Under the pieces are notes generated by a model. The model made no database searches. It saw only the letters and a program-made list of their open reading frames with translations, and was not told the origin of the DNA. This document shows, piece by piece, positions 44,891 to 53,560 of a stretch of DNA of 64,000 bases. The stretch comes from Bacillota bacterium (GTDB taxonomy: Bacteria; Bacillota; Clostridia; Oscillospirales; Oscillospiraceae), in the NCBI GenBank assembly GCA_023459875.1, contig JAEWRY010000024.1, positions 124,001 through 188,000 on the forward strand, in the 5' to 3' direction. A program made the translations under genes and the position numbers. Within the stretch, counting starts at the first letter, position 1; each line of letters begins with the position of its first letter.

Positions 44891-45329
44891 ATTTCATCTC
44901 CTACTATAAGTATTCGGTGTGCTGGCTGCAGGTTCCGATTCATCTTTGCTGAAGTACTTTACACACCGTTTGTATAAATATCGCCAAAACACTCCTTTAA
45001 CAAATAATATATTATATGAAATATTCCGGATTATCAAGGTTAAAGAATTAACAATTGCAAATCTTCATATAATCACATTTTTTCATAGTAGCAAGGAATG
45101 GAAGAAACATGAAATTGATCAAAAGCGGCTTGTTTCGAGTGTTTCTGCCAACGGAGCAGCTTATTTTATAATTAAGCCAGACACAGCTCTATCTGGGATG
45201 CTGTATAAAAGGGCGGCAGCTGTCAATTCGGCAGCCATCGCCCTGAACGTGGGGGTAACGTTATATGCAGCGTAAGGGGATTCTAATTTTTTCTAAGTAG
45301 GCGGTGCGCAGAAGGCTGATAACGGCATA

Positions 45330-45510
45330 ATGGATCTGTCAGGCTGGACTTTGAGAGCAGGGCACCGTTACGCTCAGCGGCAAGTGGGCATTTTACTGGG
45401 AGAAGCGTGCCGATCCTAAAGACGATCCCTCTCCTGATATTTATGCCGAAGTTCCCGCTGTGTGGAACAATTACAAAGTCGGCGGCAAAAAGCTTCCCGC
45501 TTACGCATGA
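45330..45510 (+). pseudogene. remnant of a 7TMR-DISMED2 sensor domain
   Basis: The frame beginning at 45361 reads GTVTLSGKWAFYWEK, then PDIYAEVPAVWNNYKVGGKKLPAYA before a stop at 45508. This is the core of the 7TMR-DISM extracellular domain 2 found at the N-terminus of membrane signalling proteins. Just upstream the phrase DLSGW lies in a different frame, so at least one frameshift separates it. The membrane helices and output domain are missing. It is a decayed piece, not a working gene. Confidence 0.65.
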
Positions 45511-45981
45511 ACGTATTCTCGCCCGACACGGGCATGACGCGCGCCATGTTTTCCACGGTCATCGGCCGACTATATGAGCGGAGCTATGGTGAGAGCAGCA
45601 TTTCTGATACCCGTGCATTCATCGACTGCAATTATGACGATTACTACGGAAAGTATGTGAACTGGGCGGCGAAAAACGGTATTAGGCGTGGGAGGCGGAC
45701 TGTTCCAGCCCGACCGACAGGTGACCCGTCAGGAAATGGCTGCTATGCTCTACCGGTTCGCCGAATTTATTAAACTATCCACCAGCACATTCCCCGATGC
45801 GACGCTTGGATATTCCGATGCATCAGGCATCGTCACCTGGGCGGAGGATGCGGCGCTGTACTGCCAGGAAACAGGCATTGTTGCCGGGCGAACCGGCAGC
45901 AGTTTCGCACAGACGGAAAGGGTAACCCGCGCGGAAGTAGCCGCCATTATCCAGCGGTTTGTCAAGCTGGCGGTTAATTAA
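45511..45981 (+). pseudogene. frameshifted S-layer homology (SLH) domain remnant
   Basis: One frame reads GMTRAMFSTVIGRLYERSYG and YVNWAAKNGI, typical of an SLH repeat. Near 45685 the match moves to another frame: GLFQPDRQVTRQEMAAMLYR, then AALYCQETGIVAGR and RVTRAEVAAIIQRFVKL, ending at a stop at 45979-45981. Two to three SLH repeats are thus present but split by a frameshift, and no signal peptide or start is left. It joins directly to the DISMED2 fragment, so two unrelated genes have been fused and eroded. Confidence 0.75.
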
Positions 45982-45984
45982 CAA

Positions 45985-46023
45985 TAATCCAAAAACGATG
46001 ATCTGTGATTTTTACCGCAGATC
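45985..46023 (+). terminator. terminator after the SLH remnant
   Basis: A 13 bp stem with arms AAACGATGATCTG and CAGATCATCGTTT around a T-rich loop, followed by CTTAAAAG. Confidence 0.75.
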
Positions 46024-46083
46024 ATCGTTTCTTAAAAGAATTCTTAGATATTAGATAGATTACTGAATCGCTAGGAAGAGAAA

Positions 46084-46132
46084 ACAAAAGGCTCGGATTC
46101 CTGCACAACCGGATTCCGGGCCTTTTGCGTGT
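46084..46132 (+). terminator. orphan terminator-like hairpin
   Basis: Arms close to AAAAGGCTCGGATTCC and GGATTCCGGGCCTTTT pair with two mismatches. No gene precedes it within 100 bases, so it may be left from a lost gene. Confidence 0.5.
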
Positions 46133-46192
46133 GTAGTTGCATGTGTAGTAGGAGAATACTTTACAGTTTTATTAAGGATTAATGGCAAAAAA

Positions 46193-46226
46193 GAAATCCT
46201 AGAACCGTTACAGTTCTAGGATTTCT
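46193..46226 (-). terminator. terminator of tRNA-Pro(GGG)
   Basis: The arms AAATCCTAGAAC and GTTCTAGGATTT pair perfectly; on the minus strand they are followed by CTTTTTTG, directly after the tRNA. Confidence 0.8.
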
Positions 46227-46303
46227 TGGTCCGAGTGACTGGATTCGAACCAGCGGCCTCTTGAACCCCATTCAAGCGCGATACCAAACTTCGCCACACC
46301 CGG
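46227..46303 (-). tRNA. tRNA-Pro (anticodon GGG), CCA encoded
   Basis: A 77-base cloverleaf on the minus strand. The acceptor stem CCGGGTG pairs with CACTCGG, the anticodon arm CTTGA/TCAAG has the loop ATGGGGT, so the anticodon is GGG, and the T arm has GGTTCGAATCC. CCA is encoded. Faces the tRNA-Pro(CGG) at 38808. Confidence 0.95.
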
Positions 46304-46410
46304 ATACTTTTTGCCCAACGCAGAATATAATACCACACCCGGAGAGAAGATGCAAGAGCGAATCTTCTTTTTTATTATGAAATTTGACTGGACAAATCGC
46401 CCAAACCTCT

Positions 46411-46439
46411 TGCAAAAAAGAAAAAAATGGGGTAAACTA
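46411..46439 (+). promoter_or_regulatory. promoter for efp
   Basis: TTGCAA at 46411-46416 and TAAACT at 46434-46439 with a 17-base spacer, about 55 bases before efp. Confidence 0.55.
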
Positions 46440-46492
46440 TCTTAGCTATATTGCTTTTGTTATACTTATACAATATGGGAGGATGAATACCC

Positions 46493-47056
46493 ATGATCTC
46501 TGCCAGTGAATTTCGTAACGGCGTTACTTTTGAGATGGACGGCAACGTAATGCAGGTAATCGAATTCCAGCACGTGAAGCCCGGCAAAGGCGCTGCCTTT
46601 GTGCGCACAAAAATGAGAAATGTCATTACCGGCGGCGTGACCGAGACTTCTTTTAACCCTACCGCCAAGTTCGAAAATGCCTATGTGGAAAAGAAGGACA
46701 TGGTTTACAGCTACAACGACGGTGACCTTTATTATTTCATGGACAACGAAACTTTTGACATGCTCCCCATCAACCGAGAGTATCTGGGGGACGCGTTCCG
46801 CTTCGTCAAAGAGAACATGACCTGTAAGGTGATGAGTTACAAGGGCAAGGTCTTTGGCCTTGAGCCGCCTACCTTTGTGGAACTCGAAGTTACCCAGACC
46901 GATCCCGGCTTTAAGGGCGATACCGCCACCAACGTGACCAAGCCTGCAACTCTGGAGACCGGCACCGAAATCAAAGTGCCCCTTTTCATCAATCCCGGAG
47001 ACAAGATCAAGATCGACACCAGAACAGGCGAGTATCTTGAACGCTGCAAGGCATAA
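46493..47056 (+). CDS. efp: elongation factor P
   Basis: A 187-residue tRNA-shaped factor that relieves ribosome stalling at polyproline stretches. The KOW-like N-terminal domain has the tip loop [10 protein letters not shown], with Lys32 at the position modified in other bacteria. The OB domains and the C-terminal [17 protein letters not shown] signature are intact. GGGAGG lies upstream. The gene for a CD1247-type protein follows 29 bp later. It lies next to a tRNA-Pro gene, which may be coincidence. Confidence 0.97.
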   Translation: MISASEFRNGVTFEMDGNVMQVIEFQHVKPGKGAAFVRTKMRNVITGGVTETSFNPTAKFENAYVEKKDMVYSYNDGDLYYFMDNETFDMLPINREYLGDAFRFVKENMTCKVMSYKGKVFGLEPPTFVELEVTQTDPGFKGDTATNVTKPATLETGTEIKVPLFINPGDKIKIDTRTGEYLERCKA

Positions 47057-47085
47057 GCCACCCACAACAAAAAAGGAGATTTAAA

Positions 47086-47532
47086 ATGACTATTTCCGAG
47101 AAGGTTGCCTACCTGAAGGGCCTGAGCGAAGGCCTTAATATCGACACCGAAAAATCCAAAGAGGGCAAGCTCATATCCGTTATCGTTGGTATTTTGGAGG
47201 AAGTCGGTCTCTCCATCGAGGATCTGGAGGAGAGCGTCGAGAGTCTGGGCGAGGAGCTGGATGCCGTTTCCGACGATTTGTCCGATGTGGAAGACTACCT
47301 GCTGGATGAAGACGAAGAGGAAGACGAGGAAGACGAAGAAGCTGACGAAGAAGAGGACGACGATTACTTTGAAGTGAAGTGCCCCAACTGCGATGAGACT
47401 CTTGTCGTCGACGAGGACGTACTCAAGGAAGGTACCATTCAGTGCCCCAACTGCAAAGAAAAGTTCACTCTGGATCTCTCCGACGGATGCGACTGCGGCT
47501 GCGAAGGCTGCAGCGGTAAAGACGAAGAATAA
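47086..47532 (+). CDS. CD1247 N-terminal domain protein with zinc-ribbon
   Basis: A 148-residue acidic protein. Residues 1-65 (EKVAYLKGLSEGLNID, then a helix rich in Glu and Leu) match the CD1247 N-terminal domain. A run of Asp and Glu (about 72-98) follows, then a zinc ribbon with two CPNC motifs and a cysteine-rich tail (CDCGCEGC). It is commonly found just behind efp in Clostridia, as here. The function is unknown; a link to translation is inferred from position. Confidence 0.85.
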   Translation: MTISEKVAYLKGLSEGLNIDTEKSKEGKLISVIVGILEEVGLSIEDLEESVESLGEELDAVSDDLSDVEDYLLDEDEEEDEEDEEADEEEDDDYFEVKCPNCDETLVVDEDVLKEGTIQCPNCKEKFTLDLSDGCDCGCEGCSGKDEE

Positions 47533-47536
47533 AGAG

Positions 47537-47573
47537 ATGTCCGGCAGTCATTATGACTGCCGGACATTTTTTT
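47537..47573 (+). terminator. terminator of the efp unit
   Basis: A perfect 14 bp stem (47537-47550/47554-47567) with a TTA loop and seven T after it. Confidence 0.9.
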
Positions 47574-47605
47574 CGGAAGCGCAGGCAGTGACCCTTTTAT
47601 CGAAA

Positions 47606-47670
47606 AACCGCGCCAAGCGGTTCATTCCATTATGTGTAACGAGGCAGGACACATAGTCCTGCCTCGTTAC
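47606..47670. repeat. palindrome cluster beside dispersed repeat copy B
   Basis: A 6 bp stem (47606-47611/47617-47622) and a perfect 15 bp stem (47636-47650/47656-47670) precede the dispersed repeat, the same kind of arrangement as at 1531-1763. Confidence 0.65.
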
Positions 47671-47672
47671 TG

Positions 47673-47753
47673 TTATTTTGCCGCCCGAAAGGACAACTCT
47701 TGTCCATTCGGCAAATGCGATTCGAAAACGCACTTGTTCAGTGGACATTATTT
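47673..47753. repeat. dispersed intergenic repeat, copy B
   Basis: Matches 1702-1782 over about 80 bases with scattered substitutions. The last shared bases, TTCAGTGGACATTATTT, include the stop codon (TTA at 47748-47750) of the minus-strand hydratase gene, the same placement as at tlp. Confidence 0.75.
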
Positions 47754-49970
47754 AGCGTAGTAATTAATGAGATTACCCGCCAGCAGGATATCGCGTTCTT
47801 CACGGGTGAGAGCGGGAAGCCAAAGGGTTAGGGCGATGTGGGTGCTGCCCTTAATGAGTATCGCTTCCACACATTCCTCGTCGGACAGGAGAACCTCCCG
47901 GATACCCTGGATATAGAGCCGGTCGCCGGGACGGATGTTCAGCTCACGCAGGTTTTCCGCCGTGAAGGGGAGCATGCCCCAGTTGACCACATTGGAGCGA
48001 TAGCGCTTGGTGGCGTATTCCTCGGCCAGGTTGGCAACGCCGCCGAGGACTCGCTGACAGGCGGCCGCCTGCTCCCGGGCAGAGCCGTCGCCGGGCTTAA
48101 GCGCCATCACGAGGCTGCCCAGACCAGTGCGGGAGCCGTCGAAGCCCATGAGGACCTCCTGAACGGCGGGATGGGTGGGGTTTTCACGGCGCAGCAGCTC
48201 CACAGAGCGGATTTCCTTGGCGCGGGGTACGTAATTGGGGTCCTTACGGGAAAGGGTGAACTCGGCCAGTTTGACGGGGTTGGAGCGGTAGGAGGAGGTC
48301 TCGCCGGAGGGGATCAGCTCGTCAGTGGTGGTGACGCTGTCATAGATGGCGGCGGCTACCGTGAGCAGCAGATCATCGGTCATGGGGATCTGAGCCGGCC
48401 AGTCGGCGATGTTGGGCCCGAAGACGAGATGGGTCTCCGGCTGCGGCTTGCCGACGCCGAAGTAGACGCGGGCCTTATAGGAAGAATCGTCGTAGTTCCA
48501 CGCTTCCTCCGCGCTGTCTGAGGGAACGCCGGGCAGCTCGTCGGCGGCAGTGAGAACACCGCCGCTGCGGGCAGTCGCAGCGATGGATCTGGCATCCATG
48601 AGCGCCACATAAGAAACCTGACCGTCGGCGGGCCTGGAACCCTCGCGGTTGGGGAAATTTCGGGTGGAATGGCGGATGGAGAAGCCGCCGTTGGCGGGAA
48701 CGTCGCCCGCTCCGAAGCAGGGCCCGCAGAAGCAGGAGCGCACGGAGACGCCTGCCGTCATGAGAGAGGCGATCTCGCCGCCGCGGGTCAGCTCCATCAT
48801 AATGGGCTGGCTTGCGGGGTAGCAGGAGAGCCAGAAATCGCCGGAGCCGACGGGACAGCCCTTGAGAATTTCGGCGGCTCGCCTGAGGTTCTGCCAGGTA
48901 CCGCCCGAACAGCCGGCGATTACCGCCTGGTCCACCATAAATTTACCGTCTTTTATTTTCCGCGTGAGAGAGGCGGGAGGCGTTCTGAGCTCAAGCTGAG
49001 ACATGGCGCTGCGGTCCACTTCGTGGAGCAGGTCGGCCATATTCGCCTTGAATTCGCGGATGGAGTAGGCGTTGGACGGATGGAAGGGCAGGGCGATCAT
49101 CGGCTCGATCTTGGATAGATCCACTTCCACAAGCCCGTCGTAAAAGGCACCCTCAAGAGGCTCCAGCTTTTCGTAGGAGCCGCCCCGGCCGAAGGCCGCC
49201 AGCGCGCGTTTCACCGCCTCGTCTGTCTGCCAGACGGAGGAGAGGCAGGCGGTTTCGGTGGTCATAACGTCGATGCCGCTGCGGTAATCAAGCGAAAGGG
49301 AGGAGACGCCGGGACCGAAAAATTCCATCACCGCATTTTTCACCATGCCGTTTGAGAAGGTGGCGGCGATGAGGGCCAGAGCAACGTCCTGAGGGCCGAC
49401 GCCGGGCCGGGGGGCGCCGGTGAGATGAACGGCGATCACAGGCGGATAGACGACGTCGTAGGTCTTGAGAAGCAACTGGCGGGCAAGCTCCGGGCCGCCC
49501 TCCCCGATGGCCATGCAGCCGAACGCGCCGTAACGGGTGTGGGAGTCGGAGCCGAGGATCATTTTACCCGGCGCGGCGTAGCGTTCCCTCATATAGGCGT
49601 GGATGACCGCCTGATGGGCTGGGACGAACTCGCCGCCGTATTTTTTAGCGGCGGAAAGGCCGAAAACGTGGTCGTCCTCGTTGATGGTTCCCCCGACCGC
49701 GCACAGGGAATTATGGCAGTTAGTGAGGACGTAGGGAATGGGGAAGGACTTAAGCCCCGAGGCCCTTGCCGTCTGGATTATGCCCACATAAGTAATGTCG
49801 TGAGACGCCATGGAGTCAAAGCGTAGGGCCAGACGGGTCATATCGCCGGAAGTGTTGTGGGCTTTCAGAATGCGGTAGGAGATGGTGTTCTCGCGGCCTT
49901 CCCGCGCATTTGAGGCAGGTGTGAAGGAACCGCCGCGGTAGGAAACGCCGCCTTTTGTTAAAGTAATCAT
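47748..49970 (-). CDS. aconitase family hydratase
   Basis: A protein of about 740 residues, of the size and layout of the YbhJ-like aconitase group. Cluster-binding and active-site segments are present: NCHNSLCAVGG, LGSDSHTRYGAFG, IAGCSGGTWQNL and SCFCGPCFGAGD, plus the swivelling domain (GSREQAAA-like, here DGSAREQAAACQR). A normal aconitase is longer (about 880), so the substrate may differ from citrate. Three ATGs compete for the start (49997, 49979, 49970); the last has the best spacing from AGGACAGG. It overlaps or nearly touches the alpha/beta hydrolase gene before it. Confidence 0.85.
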   Translation of the reverse strand: MITLTKGGVSYRGGSFTPASNAREGRENTISYRILKAHNTSGDMTRLALRFDSMASHDITYVGIIQTARASGLKSFPIPYVLTNCHNSLCAVGGTINEDDHVFGLSAAKKYGGEFVPAHQAVIHAYMRERYAAPGKMILGSDSHTRYGAFGCMAIGEGGPELARQLLLKTYDVVYPPVIAVHLTGAPRPGVGPQDVALALIAATFSNGMVKNAVMEFFGPGVSSLSLDYRSGIDVMTTETACLSSVWQTDEAVKRALAAFGRGGSYEKLEPLEGAFYDGLVEVDLSKIEPMIALPFHPSNAYSIREFKANMADLLHEVDRSAMSQLELRTPPASLTRKIKDGKFMVDQAVIAGCSGGTWQNLRRAAEILKGCPVGSGDFWLSCYPASQPIMMELTRGGEIASLMTAGVSVRSCFCGPCFGAGDVPANGGFSIRHSTRNFPNREGSRPADGQVSYVALMDARSIAATARSGGVLTAADELPGVPSDSAEEAWNYDDSSYKARVYFGVGKPQPETHLVFGPNIADWPAQIPMTDDLLLTVAAAIYDSVTTTDELIPSGETSSYRSNPVKLAEFTLSRKDPNYVPRAKEIRSVELLRRENPTHPAVQEVLMGFDGSRTGLGSLVMALKPGDGSAREQAAACQRVLGGVANLAEEYATKRYRSNVVNWGMLPFTAENLRELNIRPGDRLYIQGIREVLLSDEECVEAILIKGSTHIALTLWLPALTREERDILLAGNLINYYAK

Positions 49971-49989
49971 ATTTGACATCCTGTCCTGA

Positions 49990-50949
49990 TTATTCATTGA
50001 TAAGATAGGGGGCTAAAAATGAGTCCACAGTGCCCCAGTAAAGCGTGGGATTGGTGGTGACCGATTCAACGTGTCTGGCGCCCTCCACCAGAAGCTGCCG
50101 CTTGGGGAAAGGGGCAGCGGTGAATAACTCGCCGAGCATGCGGAAAGGGGCATAGTGATCATCCGTGCCGTGGATGAGGAGAACGGGGACACCGCAATTG
50201 ACGATCCATTTCACAGGGGAAACCTTAAGGACGGAATAACCGGCCCGAACCCGGGCGACGGCGTCCAGAGCGTATAAAATGAAGGGGAAGGGAAGGCTGA
50301 CGGGAAGATTCAGCTTCTTTCCATGATCGGTGAGATGTGTAAGCATTGCTTCCATGGAGGTAAACGCGGAATCGGAAACAACAGCCTTCACACTCTCGGG
50401 GAGCCCTTTTTCGCTCGCGGCCATGAGAACCGCCCAGGCACCCATGGAAATACCGTGGAGAACGATTTCTGCCTGTGGATCGAAAGAAATGAGCCAATTG
50501 ACCCAATCAAGGATATCCAGACGGTCCATATATCCCATCCCCACGTAATCTCCGCCGCTCCTGCCGTGGCCGCGCAGATCGGGCAGGAGAACATTCCATC
50601 CTGCCTCACGGTAATGGCGGGCGTAGAGAGCCATGGACAGACTTGTGTCCCCATATCCATGGACGCAGATGACCCAGCGGTGGGCGGGGCTGCTCAGCAC
50701 CCGGGCAAACAGGGGAAGCCCGTCGCGTGAGGTATTGCTTGTCTCATAATAACCGGGCTGGGCCGTGAGCCAGCCTCTGGCTTCGATCAGAAGCTGCCGG
50801 GATTCCCGTGTGGGGTTGGAGAACAGCTCCGGATTGTCTTTGGAATGACGGGAAGGCTTCAGCGACATGGAATAGGCGTATTCTCCGACCGCCCAGAACG
50901 CGCCTGCCACCGCGAAAGCCGCCAATCTAACCATACGATCCGTCTTCAA
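49990..50949 (-). CDS. alpha/beta hydrolase
   Basis: A 319-residue serine hydrolase with a weak N-terminal hydrophobic segment (LAAFAVAGAFWAVGEY) that may anchor it to the membrane. VICVHGYGDT is the oxyanion region, LHGISMGAW holds the nucleophile Ser (GxSxG), LLIHGTDDHY the acid and GARHVES the His. The triad is complete. Substrate unknown. TTG start with GGGGAGG nine bases upstream. The hydratase gene follows closely, so the two are probably cotranscribed. Confidence 0.9.
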   Translation of the reverse strand: MKTDRMVRLAAFAVAGAFWAVGEYAYSMSLKPSRHSKDNPELFSNPTRESRQLLIEARGWLTAQPGYYETSNTSRDGLPLFARVLSSPAHRWVICVHGYGDTSLSMALYARHYREAGWNVLLPDLRGHGRSGGDYVGMGYMDRLDILDWVNWLISFDPQAEIVLHGISMGAWAVLMAASEKGLPESVKAVVSDSAFTSMEAMLTHLTDHGKKLNLPVSLPFPFILYALDAVARVRAGYSVLKVSPVKWIVNCGVPVLLIHGTDDHYAPFRMLGELFTAAPFPKRQLLVEGARHVESVTTNPTLYWGTVDSFLAPYLINE

Positions 50950-51060
50950 GTGAAAGGCCTCCCCGTAATATAAAGTTTAGCTTGATTTAGTATAAATTAG
51001 GGGGAAGAAAAAGTCAACGATAAGCAAATCCGGGGAACCCTGCACGCCGTAATATAAAAC

Positions 51061-51090
51061 GGGGACCTTGCAGCACAATTGCAAGGCCCC
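51061..51090 (-). terminator. terminator of hppA
   Basis: GGGGACCTTGCA pairs with TGCAAGGCCCC with one bulge (51061-51072/51080-51090). On the minus strand it is followed by GTTTTATATT. Confidence 0.8.
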
Positions 51091-51105
51091 CGCTGAAAGA
51101 CTGAA

Positions 51106-53223
51106 TCAGAGGAGATGGAAATGGACGATAACGCTTGCAAACACGATGGAAACAGTGGAACAGAGCTTGATGAGGATATTGAGGGAGGGACCCGAAGTAT
51201 CCTTGAAAGGATCGCCGACGGTATCGCCGATGACGGCCGCCTTGTGGCAGTCCGAGCCCTTACCGCCGTGTTTTCCGCCTTCAATGTACTTTTTCGCGTT
51301 GTCCCAGGCGCCGCCGGCGTTGGCCATAAACACGGCCATGACAAAGCCGGTGACAGTGACGCCGCAAAGCAGACCGACAACGCCCTCGGCGCTCAGAATG
51401 AGGCCGGTCCCGACCGGAATAATGACGGCAAGCAGGGTGGGGATAACCATTTCCTTCAGCGCGCCGCGGGTGCAAAGGTCGACGCAGGTGGCGTAGTCGG
51501 GATCTCCGGTGCCGTCCATGATACCGGCAATCTCACGGAACTGACGGCGGACCTCCACCACGATGGACTGGGCGGCGCGCTGCACGGCGCTCATGGTAAG
51601 AGCGGAGAAGGTAAAGGTCAGCATCGCGCCCAGGAAAACTCCGACGAGGACCGCGGGGTTTGTGATGGAAAGATCAAGGACGGAGCCGTTGAGCGCGGTG
51701 AGCTTTGTTTTAACGATATCCACATAGGAGACGATGAGGGCCAGCGCGGTCAAGCCGGCAGAGCCGATGGCAAAGCCTTTGCCGGTGGCGGCGGTGGTAT
51801 TGCCCAGGGAGTCCAGGGCGTCGGTGCGCTCACGGACTTCTTCGCCCAGGCCGCTCATCTCGGCGATGCCGCCGGCGTTGTCGGCCACGGGACCGTAAGC
51901 GTCGGTTGCGAGGGTAATGCCGAGGGTGGAGAGCATTCCGACGGCTGCGATACCGATGCCGTAAAGCCCCATGCTGAAGGAGGAAGCGTAGCTGGCGGAG
52001 TTGGTGGAAAGGGAGCCGCCGGCGGCGACAAAGGAGACGATAACAGCGATGCAGATAATAACGATAGGCACAGCGGTGGATTTCATACCCAGAGAAAGTC
52101 CCCCGATGATGGTCGTGGCGGCACCGGTTTCAGTGGCGTCGGCCAGATCCTGGGTGGGCTTATAAGTGTCGGAAGTGAAATATTCGGTAATGTAGCCGAT
52201 GGCGCAGCCGCCGATGAGGCCGGAGAGAATGGCGACATAGACTCCCATGTTGCCGAGGATGAAGTAAGTGAGGGGAGCCGCCAGAATAGCCGTTGCGCCG
52301 GCAGCAATATAAGTTCCGGTGCGGAGAGTCTTGAGAAGGGCTTTCTGACTGGCCTCCTCACCGGTGCGGATGAAGAAAGTGCCGATGATGGAGCAGATGA
52401 CGCCCAGAACGGCGATGGCAAGGGGCAGAAGCATTGCGTTCCAGCCGCGGCCGGAAGCGCCGTATGCGGTGGTGCCGAGAGCAAAGCTCGCCAGAATGGA
52501 ACCGACGTAGGATTCATAAAGGTCGGCGCCCATACCGGCTACATCGCCCACGTTGTCGCCCACATTGTCGGCGATAACGGCGGGGTTGCGGGGGTCGTCT
52601 TCAGGAATACCGGCTTCAACCTTGCCGACCAGGTCGGCGCCGACATCGGCAGCCTTGGTAAAGATGCCGCCGCCCACGCGGGCGAAGAGAGCCAGGGAGG
52701 AAGCGCCCATGCCAAACATAACCATGGTCTGCGCAATTTCGTCAAAGGGAAGATGGAAGATATATTTCAGAATCATAAACCACAAGGAGACGTCCAGAAG
52801 GCCGAGACCGACCACGGTGAAGCCCATAACGGCGCCGGAGGAGAAAGCCACGCTGAGACCCCGGTTGAGTCCTTCATGAGCAGCCTGAGCGGTGCGCGCG
52901 TTACTGTTGGTCGCGTTTTTCATTCCGATGAAGCCGGCAAGTCCCGAGTAGCAGCCGCCGGTCAGGAAAGCGAAGGGCATAAACGGAGACACGTAACCGA
53001 GCAGGGCCAGAACACCAAGGATAATGACCATTACGACATAGAATTTAGCAACGGTGGTGTATTGGCGCTTCAGATAAGCGTTAGCACCCTCGCGGATCGC
53101 GGCGGCGATTTTCTGCATGACAGGCGTTCCCTCAGAAAATGAAAGCACCTTACGGCTCTTTGTATAGGCAAAGAGCAACGCGCATAAGGCGCCCACCAGC
53201 CCGATCCAAAAATAATTTTCCAA
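51106..53223 (-). CDS. hppA: membrane-bound pyrophosphatase, K+-dependent type ion pump
   Basis: A 705-residue integral membrane pump with about 16 helices that couples pyrophosphate hydrolysis to Na+ or H+ export. The catalytic loop [20 protein letters not shown] and [20 protein letters not shown] are intact, as is the C-terminal [15 protein letters not shown]. At the K+-dependence site the sequence is NTTAATGKG, with Ala and Gly where K+-independent enzymes have Lys and Thr, so K+ dependence is expected. Ion choice cannot be read with confidence. The TTG at 53223 has AAAGGAG nine bases upstream; a TTG at 53232 touches that site and is rejected. Confidence 0.95.
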   Translation of the reverse strand: MENYFWIGLVGALCALLFAYTKSRKVLSFSEGTPVMQKIAAAIREGANAYLKRQYTTVAKFYVVMVIILGVLALLGYVSPFMPFAFLTGGCYSGLAGFIGMKNATNSNARTAQAAHEGLNRGLSVAFSSGAVMGFTVVGLGLLDVSLWFMILKYIFHLPFDEIAQTMVMFGMGASSLALFARVGGGIFTKAADVGADLVGKVEAGIPEDDPRNPAVIADNVGDNVGDVAGMGADLYESYVGSILASFALGTTAYGASGRGWNAMLLPLAIAVLGVICSIIGTFFIRTGEEASQKALLKTLRTGTYIAAGATAILAAPLTYFILGNMGVYVAILSGLIGGCAIGYITEYFTSDTYKPTQDLADATETGAATTIIGGLSLGMKSTAVPIVIICIAVIVSFVAAGGSLSTNSASYASSFSMGLYGIGIAAVGMLSTLGITLATDAYGPVADNAGGIAEMSGLGEEVRERTDALDSLGNTTAATGKGFAIGSAGLTALALIVSYVDIVKTKLTALNGSVLDLSITNPAVLVGVFLGAMLTFTFSALTMSAVQRAAQSIVVEVRRQFREIAGIMDGTGDPDYATCVDLCTRGALKEMVIPTLLAVIIPVGTGLILSAEGVVGLLCGVTVTGFVMAVFMANAGGAWDNAKKYIEGGKHGGKGSDCHKAAVIGDTVGDPFKDTSGPSLNILIKLCSTVSIVFASVIVHFHLL

Positions 53224-53280
53224 AAATTCCAACTCCTTTGTTGTTATATCCGCCGTTAAGACGGATCCCTCATCAAATTT

Positions 53281-53308
53281 ATTTTAGCACATTTGCTAGG
53301 TTTTTCAA
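53281..53308 (-). promoter_or_regulatory. promoter for hppA
   Basis: On the minus strand TTGAAA (53303-53308) and TAAAAT (53281-53286) with a 16-base spacer. The rest of the 53233-53560 gap is AT-rich and otherwise holds only the promoter of the plus-strand gene. Confidence 0.6.
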
Positions 53309-53506
53309 GGTATTCGGGGGATTTGAAAACCATTTTTACAATTTGAACGAAAAGAAAAAGGAGTATTTTTAACTTTCAGTACATTGTTACAAATATTTCG
53401 CCTAGTTATGGAAATTGTTTAAATAAAGAATTAAGAATATGCAAAGATTGTTATATGTTTCTTAATATTTGGTTTTTTCGGCAGATTTGGGCAACCAAGT
53501 TTTTGC

Positions 53507-53535
53507 TTGCTATTTCCCTTAAAAAGCCATATGAT
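53507..53535 (+). promoter_or_regulatory. promoter for the YtvI-like gene
   Basis: TTGCTA at 53507-53512 and TATGAT at 53530-53535 with a 17-base spacer, 25 bases before the start codon. Confidence 0.55.
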
Positions 53536-53560
53536 GAAAGAATAAAGAAGGGAGGTTAAA

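Larger units (their letters stand above)
38885..46226. other. AT-richer accessory island between two inverted tRNA-Pro genes
   Basis: The two tRNA-Pro genes at 38808-38884 (plus) and 46227-46303 (minus) point toward each other and enclose this segment. Its base composition by eye is clearly lower in GC than the flanks. Its content is accessory: unknown membrane protein, repeat proteins, diguanylate cyclase, GT8, DUF1622 and decayed gene fragments. No integrase or transposase was found, and no direct repeat of a tRNA 3' end was seen inside. Confidence 0.6.

Noticed and set aside
44919..45275. 118-codon open frame on plus after the DUF1622 gene
   Set aside because: No ribosome site, no recognisable domain and mixed composition. 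It may contain decayed coding sequence but cannot be supported as a gene.
46126..46165. att-like short repeats (GTGTAGT twice) near tRNA-Pro(GGG)
   Set aside because: Seven bases repeated at 12-base distance is too little, and they do not match the tRNA 3' end that tRNA-directed integrases use.
51115..53142. 675-codon open frame on plus opposite hppA
   Set aside because: Composition is Gly/Ala/Asp-rich without any known domain, and it lies exactly antisense to a strongly supported gene. It is a codon-usage shadow.
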